Positions 32,972 to 43,677 of a DNA stretch of 64,000 nucleotides are shown here, one piece after another. The translations under genes and the position numbers were made by a program. The stretch is from Glutinoglossum americanum (lineage: Eukaryota; Ascomycota; Geoglossomycetes; Geoglossales; Geoglossaceae): positions 1 through 64,000 of the forward strand of contig JAGHQL010000060.1 in NCBI GenBank assembly GCA_020080175.1. The letters run 5' to 3'. Every line of letters begins with the position of its first letter. Within the stretch, counting starts at the first letter, position 1. The notes below the pieces were generated by a model. The model saw nothing but the letters and a program-made list of their open reading frames with translations. It was not told the DNA's origin and made no database searches.

Positions 32972-34890
32972 CTAACTATCTTCTCCGGCCTGGCCACCAA
33001 ACTCTGCCACAACCCACTCGCAGAAAGCCTCCCACTCTATCCTCCACTGTTTCACCCTTAATGCACGCACCCCGTTCCCAAATGATGCATCTTTGATGTC
33101 TCTAACCCAGTCTTGCGTACTCTGGTCCTCGAATGCGGCCCACCGCACACTGTTTTCTGCAAGCGCCCCTAAACCCTCCAGTCCAAGGTTCTTCCAACCT
33201 TGCAGGGCCTGCCAGAAGTCATGGGTCATTCCATTCGTCTCTTGCCCTAATATTGAGGGATCGTCATTGCAGAGTGCGACGGGCACACCCCGAGCCAGTA
33301 ATGCTGGAAGGGGATGCGACATGATTGAACCCGTCAGTCTGAGTACTTCGTTAGAGATAGGACAGCTCTCCACTAGTATCTTCTTTTCTTTGATCATATC
33401 AATGAGTAACGGATGCTTATAGAGAGAGAACCCATGACCAATCCGCCGTGTGCCCAAAAGCAAAGCATCGAATAGATTTTGGTCCGTCTCATCACCATCA
33501 CCGAGGCACTCTCCGGCGTGGAAAAAGAATCTAAATAAGCAAAAATCGTCAGGAGAAACGTAACCGGAGGCTCTCAAAAAAGATATCACGAACGGGATTT
33601 CGATACCCTCCTCAACGCATCTCTTGCGAAACCAGAATAGTTCTGGCGTAAGATCTTTCAGCGTTCTTCCTTGGTCCTCTTGTCCGACGAGATCGAATCC
33701 AGCGATGAGATGTGGGTAAGACATTTTGACAGATATGCATTGCTTCATGCCTGTCGTAGTATTAACTCCGCCCCCCCCCCCAGTGATGCCCACTATTGTG
33801 TATTAAGGAAAGGGGCGGCTGCCTACTTTCAACTATTTCCCTCCGTTCTAGGTTCCTCAGCGAGGTCCAAATCATCCTAGCTCCCCAAAAATCCTTCCCC
33901 TCGCGGCTTGCCTTGAAATTTTCTATTTCTTCTCCAAACACTCTAATCATCTCTTCATAGCCTTCTTCTGCTACCTCTGAGCCTTCTCGCCTATATTGAA
34001 AGATAAATGCTGCTCTCACATCCACCCATCGCACACCATCATCGAGTAGCTGACGACACATCTCTCTAACGAACGCACGGAAGATAGGTTCATAGAAAAT
34101 GATAGATCCTAGAATCATAAATGTAGATTTGAACTTCTGCCAAACCGCGTTTGGCCCATGGTGATGATTCAACGACTCACGAGCCGTGATAGAGCAGCGA
34201 CCTTTGATCCAGGCAAGAAAGCCATCCCGGCCACCATTTGGGAAGTCATCAGCTGCAACAGATAACGGAACTAGGGTTGATGGCCGATATTCAGGAGACC
34301 AAATCGATACGGTACTCCGGGGAACGCCCCGCGAAAACTGAAAGAAGACCGGAGATTTTTCAAGGGCAGATGGCGAACAAAGAGGATCTGGAGAATAAAT
34401 GTGTATACCGTCCGCGGAGAAGGCTTTCGCAAAGACGAAATCCAGGTCAGCCATAGCGTCCAAGTGGGCATGTAGTAAAGCTCCCTTAGGCATTCTTCGG
34501 ACAATCCTCCACAGTTTTGTCTTCTCCATGCGGGACTTTGCCAGCGTGAACATCATCCCAGGGTATATATTGCCCTCTCCATCCTCGGCCAGGCTATCTT
34601 CGAACTTACTGGTCCAGGTAGTGCGTTGTTCTTCATCTCGAATACAAGATACAACTTCGCTTGCCTCTGCAGCTACTGGTGATAGGGACTGGCGGAAAGT
34701 GTGATCTTTTAATTGGGGAATTAGAAAGAGAAAGTAATCCCCGAGGTGCTGAATTGGTGTTTTACGAACCACTTCGCAGTTTCTGCTCCTGAAATATCAG
34801 AGCATCTCGGCCATGGAAGTATTTCTGAATAAATGGATCGTTAATTTTCGGTACCTCATCGGTACAATCGCTCTCAAGGATATTTGCCAT
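32972..34890 (-). CDS. ADGF/CECR1-type adenosine deaminase-like protein
   Basis: Exons on the minus strand: 34890-34770, 34705-33827, 33750-33594 and 33530-32972; 571 residues. Introns are 64, 76 and 63 nt. Metal and catalytic motifs of the deaminase fold are all present: PKGALLHAHLDA, FFFHAGE, RRIGHG, ESCPISNEVL and LCNDDPSI. The extended N-terminal region is characteristic of the ADGF branch (secreted in animals; often intracellular-looking in fungi, as here, with no signal peptide after the ATG at 34890). The expected reaction is adenosine to inosine plus ammonia, though fungal members are hardly characterised. The last intron is 63 nt and free of stops, so an uncorrected reading inserts 21 foreign residues just before FFFHAGE. 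Using donor GTTCGT and acceptor TTTAG restores IPFFFHAGE exactly. A run of 11 G lies inside the middle intron. Confidence 0.9.
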
Positions 34891-35458
34891 GGCTAGTGAC
34901 ACCCAATTGGCGTTACAGTTGTGTTGGAGGGAAAGAACAACATTTACGCATTACTAAATTTACAGCCACTGATTTAGGTGAGAAAAAACCAACTATCCTA
35001 CTAGACCCCCGAAATCCTCAAGACTAGAATATCTCCTCCCGGAAATGCCAGCTTAAACCAGGCAGAGGTTTTTCCAGCGTATTCACTCTACCCCGTTGCT
35101 TTTGGTGGTGTAGGATAATCCACTTCCCACAAGGTTGACGGTGAATTATAGAGGAAAATGCCCGGTTTAAATGGAAGGATTAAGAGGTTATAACAGGCCC
35201 GTTTTGAGCTACGACAAGAATAGGAATTCTTTCATGTCGGAGTGGGGAGGCATGTGATCCGCTTCAAAAGTGCTGGGATACCGAGGCTTGGATTCTTTCC
35301 TCCACTGACGGCATTGGCAAGTGCTCGTGAATCGTGATATATATCGCCTTGTCCCCGCCTCTTCTGCGAACTGATATCAATAGCACTGTCACTGCTAGCT
35401 TTCGCAATTCTCGGAACTAAGAGTATAATAGCTCTTGTCGTAAATTACCCGCTTCAAC
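34891..35458. promoter_or_regulatory. Divergent promoter region, deaminase and SCP2 gene
   Basis: The 568-bp spacer separates two divergent start codons. It must contain both promoters. I see no clear TATA box or shared operator. Confidence 0.45.
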
Positions 35459-36026
35459 ATGTCACTCAGAGATCGTAAGATTCAGAACTTCCAAACGCAA
35501 AACTCGGGATGGCATTTTAACCAAGAAATTTGCAGGCGCTTTCCCGTCGTCTGCAGCTTTTGACGTTATCTCTGATGCCCTCGCCGCCGACGAATCTGAG
35601 AGGAAAGACGCTATTAAGAAAGGTGGTGCCGTTTTCGCTTTTACATTGAAGAATAGGGGGGGCCAGGTCGAGAGCTGGTATATCGATTTAAAGGAAGAGG
35701 GCGTAGTCGGCAGGGGCGTCGGACCAGAGGGCAAGAAAACAGACGGTTAGTTACGATGACCGATCCCTCTGGGTGGTTACGCTGCGTGGAGACAGTTGGC
35801 GTACCACTCATCACCTTTGACACGACCCTGGATCATAAGAAGCTGACGTTGGATATCTGTAGTCACTCTTATAATGTCCGAGCATGATTTCGGACTGCTC
35901 ATCGCCGGAAAGGCAAACGCTCAGAAGCTATTCATGTCAGGGAAACTGAAAGTGAAGGGCGATGTCATGAAGGCTACAAAGGTGGAGACTGCACTCAGAA
36001 AAGCGCAGTCGAAGGCAAAGCTATAG
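35459..36026 (+). CDS. Stand-alone SCP2 sterol/lipid-binding protein
   Basis: Exons 35459-35474, 35536-35745 and 35863-36026; 129 residues. Introns of 61 and 117 nt, both phase 1, have donors GTAAGA and GTTAGT. The first coding exon is only 16 nt, and the frame afterwards gives AFPSSAAFDVI, DAIKKGGAVFAFTLKN and, in the last exon, AGKANAQKLFMSGKLKVKG. These are the standard SCP2-fold sequences, with the lipid tunnel and the nearly invariant NAQKLFMSGKLK strand-helix. The C-terminus is AKL, an accepted peroxisomal targeting signal type 1 variant, so the protein probably works in peroxisomes as a carrier of acyl-CoA or sterol, like Candida Pox18. The minus-strand open frame over the same place is a shadow. 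Confidence 0.93.
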
Positions 36027-36757
36027 ACTGGGGTATGGGGATTTGAGTGAAAGGGAAGCGCATTGATGTTGCCCTGCTCTCATAGCATTAGTGTTGCCGT
36101 AGGATGTTCGATTAATCTTGTATCCTAATCTATAATCGATAAAGCTGAAGAAAGTGGTGGCTAGCCTTTTATGACGTCAAGTGCATAAGTGTTCTAATTT
36201 ATCTACATGTACTCTGGGTTTTCGGTGTTAAAGGATGAAAGCGTCGTCAAAAGTGGCTATGGGGGCTTTGTGGGTGACTTCCCCCCTGATTTCGCTTAGT
36301 CATCAGAATATCTTAATCGAGCTGACTTCCGAGAAAATTCACACCCCCGGGATGGTGGCCTTATAACCTTTGAGCCGCGTTTCTTCGTTTCTTCCAAGGA
36401 GATCCTTCAAGGACATCCTCGCAACTATTTCCACGTCGGTATCCCGACTTATTCCAGCCACGCGCGATTCCTCGTTTGTTTGATGCGCATGGCTCGCTTC
36501 ATGTGGTGTTGAGGCTTTTCCTTCTGTCTTCTGGAGCGAAGTTGTTGCTGTGGTCGTAAGAATTTCCGTTTTCTCGCAACGCGCACTTCACTCATAACAC
36601 AGTCATATTCGCGATCGTCATCACAACAAACACCTCCCATCACCAGCCTAAATCTTCTGCGACTCCCAGACCGTCCCGCTTTACCTGGGGTTCAGCACTT
36701 GCGGAACAGATCGCATTTGCGAGCTGTCGCCCCTTGACGTTCGCGATCGTAACTTGT
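36027..36757. other. Intergenic, promoter of nup2
   Basis: Spacer between two plus-strand genes. No further gene recognised. Confidence 0.5.
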
Positions 36758-39700
36758 ATGTCAAAACGCAAGGGGGATACCGAGGGAAGTAGGAGTGGAA
36801 TTTTCAACGGACAGGGTACTGCAAATCCAATGGACGGAAGAGGTAGGGCAACAGCCGCACAGATGGCGGCGAGAAGGTTAGTAGCTTGTCCCTATTAGTG
36901 CTACCTTGATATAGAGCAGTCGCCTACGATCCGGCTTCCTTGCTATGACTTTGTCTTGGTATCCATGGTGATCGGTATTGTGATGGTATCTCGACTAACT
37001 ACCATCTTGTAACTGTTTAGGCTTAAGGACTCGAAAGGCCATCGCCGTCGTACTTCTTCACCTGGACATATGTTTGGCCAACAGAATGCCCAGCATGGAA
37101 GTGTTATTTTTGGTTCAAACCCGTCGGACCCATCTCAACAACATCCTCAGCAGCAGTCGTTGCCAAGCTTCGATCTGGGCCAGTCGCAACAGAATGGCGT
37201 TCAGCTGAATGGGGGAGGCTCATCAGCGCAGCAGACCACCAGTCTCTTCTCAAATACAAATCAGCAAAGCGGGTCTCTGTTATTTGGTGGTGGTCAGTTC
37301 TCATCATCCGCGTTTAGCTTCGGCGCTCCGCAGAGTGTCCAGCATAATCCATTCTCGACAGCGAGTATATCCCAACCTGCTATTGGGACATCCGGGTTTC
37401 AAGGAAAGATGTTCAGCCTCCCAGCGACTAGTCAGCCAGCGCCAGCGCCAACGCCGTCTGTCGCTCTTTTCTCTCAGGCAGCAACTCCGAGTCATCCTTT
37501 CACATTCGCACCAGCAGTGAGTCAATCGATGCGAACGCCATTGGTTCAAACGCCCCAAAATGCCTTCTCCAACGCAGCTACCCCCAATAACACATTCGAT
37601 TTCACCTCAGCGACCAGCCAGCCAATGCAAGCGCAAACGCAAGCAACTAAAGCACTCGACTCCATATTCTCTAATGCATCAGCCCCAAATCAGGTTTTCA
37701 AGTTTGTATCAACATCACACCCACAAACGCAACCGACTCAGGCACCGCCGACCACACTATTTTCTGGGATGGCAACGCCTAACAACCCTTTCAAGTTTGC
37801 TTCAGTCGAGAGCCAGCCAGCGCAAGCGAAACCGGCTCAAGCTATCTTCTCTAAGGAACCGGCTTCTAATAACCTTTTCAAGTTTGCTCCAACGAGTCAA
37901 CTGGCGCAAACGCAACCTGCGGAAGCGCCTCAGCCTTTTGCTTCCGAGGGAGTGATACCTAGTAGTCCTTTTAAGTTTGCTTCAGCGAGTCGACTGGCGC
38001 AAACACAACCTGGGGAAGCGCCTCAGCCTTTTGCTTCCGAGGGAGTGACACCTAGTAGTCCTTTCAAGTTTGCTTCAGCAACCACTCGGCCGACAGTGGC
38101 ATCACAGTCCGTCTTCTCACAAGTAGGAACCTCGAACCATCAGCTCAATTTCGCTTCGGCGATAAGTCAATCGGCAAATGTGAATTCACCACAGCCTGTA
38201 TCTGAGGCGACCAATCCGAATAATCGACCCTTCAAAAACCTTTTCGCAAAAGATCGGTCGCCCAAGAACTCTAGCCAACAGTTTCAGGGCTTTTCTACGA
38301 TGAGCCAACCTAAGGAGGCTCCTCAAACAGTTTTCTTTCAGGCGAGCACCCAGTCCCCATTCAGCAATAGCGCTTTTGGCCAAGCAGCAAACGTTACTTC
38401 TCAGCCACAGGGAACCAATCACACTTCCGGCCTCCATAGCACTGCAATAGCACCCGCTCCCTTTGGGCAACTGACTAATAATACTTCCACTCCTACCCAG
38501 ACAACTCAAGACGCGGCTAACCAGAGTCCGGCGGCCCCAAATATCTTTAGTGATCAGCAATCCCAGAATCAAAGTTCATCCGCACCCACGCACATCTTCA
38601 GCCTCACAGGCTTTAAGGGCACAGGGTGGGGTTCGCAATCGGGCCAACATAATTCAGATACTGGCGGTTCTCAACCCTCGACTATCTTTAGCAACCTAAA
38701 GGGAACATCGAATGCTACGCTAAATACTACCTCCGGAGAGCATAGTACGACTTTGTTAAAGTCATCGACGCCTTTAGGGGAGATCCCGCCCCCAAACAGC
38801 GAAAGCGAGGCTCCCGCCAGAAGTACTGTCTTTGCTAACCACTTTAATAAGGATGTATTGCACCCGGATCCTATCACTAAGGTGTCATCAACCAATTTGT
38901 TTTCATCCTCAGGACAGGGCAATGGTAGTGTCACGGGGAATCAGGATGCTAATATATCTCCACCCACGACATCTGCACAGCCATTATTTGGCAGTTCCCC
39001 TGTTCCGAGCAGCAGTACCGAGTCGTCTAAGCTAAAGCCCAACCGGAAAATTGCACAACCTGGGAAATTTTTTACTGGTCGGCCGACGATATCGTCTCCA
39101 ACCAAAACTGGACAGACTGTGGACTCAATGCGCCCCAGTAATTACTCAGGCATTTTCAGTACGACTACTTCTGTAGCCAGTCAGCAACCAAGAAATTTCT
39201 CTGCGGATTCTTCAAGCAAACCCGCACCAGTACCTGAGTCTATCAGCAATGCGCCGTTAACCGTGGCATCTCAAGCTACATTGGCGTCCGAATCTAACAA
39301 CCGCAATTCCTCGTCAATTATTTCGGCTCTGGTTGCGACTGCTGTCGATTCTTCTGGCCAGTGTGACGCCCTTGGTCACCTTTTAGGACCGGTGCCCAAT
39401 ATCCCATCTCATTTCTCAGATATTCAAAAACAAGAATACGCTACGCTATACCGTCTACGCTCGTTGAATTGCGCTTTTGCGAAGGAAGCTGCTTCGCTAG
39501 ACGCCAATCCTCTCGCTGATTTGAGCCCGTGGACACATATCTATAAAGATGCACGTGAGAAGATATTGGAGTTAGATAAGAAGAGAAAGTTCATTGAAGA
39601 CGAATTTGAGGATTCCCGAAATAACCCAAAAAAGAGGGGGAAGACCGAGCCATTCGCGAGTGGAGCTGTTCAGAGAATTGGAGTCGGGAGGCGATCGCAG

Positions 39701-42121
39701 GTAGATAGTCAAGCGACAACTGGAGATCCGGCTAGTCAGGGAGTGAAGAGAAAGGCAAATGAGGATGGCGATGGAGATAGTTTTGCGAATTCCGATACTG
39801 GGAAGCGGACTCGCGTTGGTGGAGTGGTTGACTATCCGATGCCCGTGCCCACCGAGCAACGAAAGGAGACTTCCCAGACGGTGAACCTGTTCAGCAATAT
39901 CCTGAAGCAAAAGGACAAAGAGGTGATTGGTAACCAAATCCCGGAAGCGAAGGGAGCTTCAGGAGCCGGCGTCCCCAAACTGTCAGCGCCCGTTCAGACG
40001 ATGAGTTCAGCGCCTAACTTATTCCAACTCAAGGCTCCTACTGATGCAGCATCCTCTACTGACCCTAAGCTGCCAACATCTGAGATGCCTGGGGATCTCT
40101 CCAATCTAGAATCGAAGGAAGATCCCAGCACAAGCCTGTCTAAATTTCCAGCATCTGCTCAGACAACGGCCTCGGCTCCCAATCTGCACCCAAGCCAGTC
40201 CTCTGCGACTACCCCCATCGCTCCCTCTGGCCTCAAGTTGCCGAAATTCGGGGCACCCGCTAATTTCATGGGTCAATTTGGAAAGATCGCTGAAGAGAAT
40301 GCTAAAAAAGAGAGGGAAAAACGTAAAGCAGAGGATTTCGATTCTGAAGACGAGAATGAAGCAGAATGGGAACGTCGCGATGCCGAAGAACAACTTGCTA
40401 AAAAGCAAAAGCTTGCTGAGCAGACCAAGGGCAAAAGTGCGAAGTTCGTCCCTGGGGAAGGCTTTATGTTTATTGAGGGGAAGCCTACGACTTCAGCACC
40501 GACGCTTTCCGCCGGCCTCAAGCCTCCGAACTTTGGAACTCCTATCAACTTCATGGGCCAATTTGGAAAGATTGCCGAAGAGAATGCTAGGAAAGAAAAG
40601 GAGAAACGAAAGGCAGAGGATTTTGACTCTGAAGACGAGGGTGAGGCTGAGTGGGAGCGCCGCGATGCCGAAGAACAACGTATTAAAAAACAGAAGCTTG
40701 CTGAGCAGATCCAAGGCAAGAGTGCAAAATTTGTCCCTGGGAAGGGCTTTTCCTTTGTTGAGGAGCCAATCGATTCGACATCAGCGGAACCTACAGGAGT
40801 GGCCGGTGCAAAGCCGCCTACCTTTGACACTGTATCAACACCCAACTCCAGCGGTCTTGGTAAATTTGTTGAAGGTGGTGCCCGTATCGGAGAGACAGAA
40901 CATGAGATCTCTAATGCGAAAGAGGAGGGGCAACATACTGATTCTAGTGTGGCAAAGGGAGCAGAATCTGGCGCAGAGACCGTTAACAGTGAGTCTGGAG
41001 ATCAAACGACGAGTTCGTCTAAGGGTTCAGACTCAACAGTCAACAAGATCGTCAATAGAGGAGGACTTTTTGATCGTATCTCGAAAGACAAGAACGGAAA
41101 TCCCATGAGGGTACTCCCGACGGATGGGGAGATGACAACAAAATCATCGACTACTAGTGGCATCAACTTTGGTCAGCCTCCCTTTGGCCAGACCTGGGGT
41201 ACCAATAGTGGTAGCAATATCTTCGGCAAATCCTCGACTTCTGTCGGTGAAGCGGCTTCAACCCCATCTAATGGTACTAATATGCTCAGGTTTAAAGTCA
41301 CTCCTGATGGTGATCACACATGGAAAGAGAGCAGCCCGATCAAATTTAGCACCTCAAAAGCGCCGACTTTCAATTTCACTGAGACGGCCCCTTCAGTGAG
41401 CACAACTTTCGAAGGGAACAATGAAAAATCGCAGTTGAAAAACCTCTTTGGGGGTGATGTACCCACCGACAGTCTGCCGCCTTCTCCTTCACCTAGTTTA
41501 ACTTTGCCAAAACCCGCGGTCGGATTGTTTGGCAGTGCACCAGATTCTCCTGCGCCTTCGGGGAGCTCTGGAAAGTCGGCAGATGTTGGTTTCACATTTG
41601 GTGGTCCACCAAAGAGTATGGCGTCTTTGCTTGTGCCCTCGATGGCTACATCCGTAAACACATCTAGAGCGACGACCCCTGGTGTTACCACTGATACTGG
41701 CGAGAGTGCGAATGAATCTACGGCTGAGGGAGAGGGAGCCGAGGATTCGAGGCAGCTTAATCTTACGACTAGAGGCCCCGGTGAAGAAAATGAGGATGTG
41801 ATCTTCGAAGTCCGAGCCAAGGTATTCCAGTATAACCGGGAGAGCAAACAGTATAAGAGTAACGGAGTTGGTCCATTTCGTGTTCTTAAACACCGGGAGA
41901 CTGGAAAGACTAGGATGCTTTTGAGGTCTGATCCGAATGGGAATATCGTTTTGAACGCGGCTTTATTGAAGGATATCAAGTACGAAAATAAGGCTGCGAA
42001 ATTTGTCTCCGTAGTCACAGCTTTGGAAGACGGCCAGCTTATCTCGTGGCAAGTGAAAGTCGGAAAGAATGAAGACGCCATCGAGCTTGCGAGGGTACTG
42101 GAAGACAATAAGCCTCAGTAG
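36758..42121 (+). CDS. nup2: Nucleoporin Nup2 (FG repeats, Ran-binding domain)
   Basis: Exons 36758-36876 and 37021-42121 (intron 144 nt, donor GTTAGT, branch ACTAAC); 1,739 residues. The first exon gives a short basic N-terminus ending in TAAQMAARR, a segment found at the start of fungal Nup2. A long Ser/Gln/Pro-rich region follows with scattered FG motifs (LFGGG, AFGQA, PFGQL, LFGSS) and many PFKFAS-like variants. A charged central part contains two copies of a GQFGKIAEEN module. The last ~115 residues (from about 1,625) are a RanBP1-type domain (VIFEVRAKVFQYN, GVGPFRVLKH, VLNAALLKD, WQVKVGKNEDA). Nup2 is a mobile basket nucleoporin that binds Ran-GTP and importin-alpha and helps release import cargo. 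In Aspergillus nidulans it moves to chromatin at mitosis. Confidence 0.93.
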
Positions 42122-43677
42122 ATGCTTTTTGTTGCGGCCCGGCAAGTTCTAGGCAAACCATGGCGCTCGAGTCGGCTGTTGAGCCAAGGCTTTCTCAGGT
42201 GATGTTGTTTTGATATAGGGGTTTTGAGGTTAGCTCTCTTCTAGCCAGGCAATATCTGGTTGGAAGAAAGAGCTTTCGCCCGGTGAAGATTTGTTGATTT
42301 TTTTTTGTAAAAACCGCATTTCTGTGTCGTTTCGGGAGGAGGGGCTGCTTTAGAATGTATCGTGATGTGGAGGTGGAGAGAGTGCTGGCAGATTCTCTGG
42401 ACCCGAAATTTTGGGTTGAGGTCTGTGGTGGTAGTATGGCAAGGAAACCGTCGAGTTGGTTACGGAGCTAGCCCTCCGATCACCTTTGTGATCCCTGGGT
42501 TGTTTCGTAGAGAATCTCCGGTTGGATGCCATACGAGACCTATGGAGGTAGTTTGCCTGGAAACTGTTGAGTTGGGTACGGAACAGGGTCTCCAATCGTC
42601 TATTTGGTTGTTGAGTTGTTCTGTCCAGAATCTCCAGTTGAAAGTCATTCGAGGACCATGGCGGTAGTGTGGCAAGGAAACCGTTGAGTTGGGTACGGAA
42701 CAGAGTCTCCAATCATCTATTTGGTTGTTGAGTAGTTCCGTCCAGAATCTCCGGTTATGATTGCCATGCTTCTTCCATCACCACTCTGGATTGCTGCTGC
42801 GGGTTTTCTCTGTAATTAAAAGTTCTAATAGTCTTCTTTTCTCTAAACCTGAGGTGTTTTCTCCTACTCCCTGGGTCCTCTTCCTTAAAAACGGAACACT
42901 GGGGGTCAAGCAACAGCCTCTTTCTCTCTGCATTTTGTCTTCTACTTGGTAGGCATCACGCGGCGCTAAGCATTAAGTTTCCTCTCCAAAGTCCACTGGG
43001 AGCAAGGCATCGCATTCTGGGGTCTTTTTTCAAATTGTTTCATTGGTAACAAAGCCGAAGCTGAAAGTAGGCTTTCCTATGTTTCTATGGCATCGTACTC
43101 CTCCTTCGGGAACATTCAATAGTAATAGAACGAAAGTTTAAAACAATTTATCGATTGAATATTTTATATTGAACTATGTGACATTGTGTACGTTTGGTAT
43201 CCATCAGACATGGAAGTAAGATATGTACCGTCGAATTATGAACGCGACCGATTAATTCAAGTGATCAGCAACTACACACCGCGGCTGCTGTCTGGGGTAA
43301 TTTCATGACCTTTCTCCTTTTGGCTTACAGCCGTCGGCTAACTACAGTAAATACTTTGTAGTTATTGCGGCCTTTCAAGAGTCGTCTCCAAGGGGCGAAG
43401 GCTAAGAAACTCAATATGTGAGCATTCGCAATCGCAACATGGCCAGAGAGTGCATCGACATAGAGTATCACCGAGCCATTGAGGTTTCGGTGCGCGGGTT
43501 GCCTGTTCGGTACATGGGACCATAGCACCTTTAAACATTCAGGTAAAAGAGAAAAAGTGGGGCAAAAAGGTCCGCTGTGTATATGCCGTTATGTCGCTAA
43601 CCCCGGGTAATGCATGAAATACCGTAAATCGAAAATGGACGCTCCACGGTGATAACATCAGGGGCAATAGAATAGAG
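42122..43677. other. Intergenic with minisatellite
   Basis: Downstream flanks of nup2 (plus) and of the histidine kinase (minus), which converge here. Apart from the tandem repeat at about 42415-42760, no feature is recognised. Confidence 0.5.
42415..42760. repeat. Imperfect ~120-bp tandem repeat, three copies
   Basis: Three successive units begin near 42415, 42541 and 42661. They share blocks such as GGCAAGGAAACCGT, GAGTTGGGTACGGAACAG and CCAGAATCTCC. The second and third are close to each other and the first is more diverged. All reading frames through it are broken or unsupported. It looks like a minisatellite that arose by local duplication in the nup2 downstream region. Confidence 0.85.

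Noticed and set aside
35462-35734. Minus-strand 90-codon frame over the SCP2 gene
   Set aside because: The plus strand gives a complete three-exon SCP2 protein with conserved motifs, and the minus frame has none.
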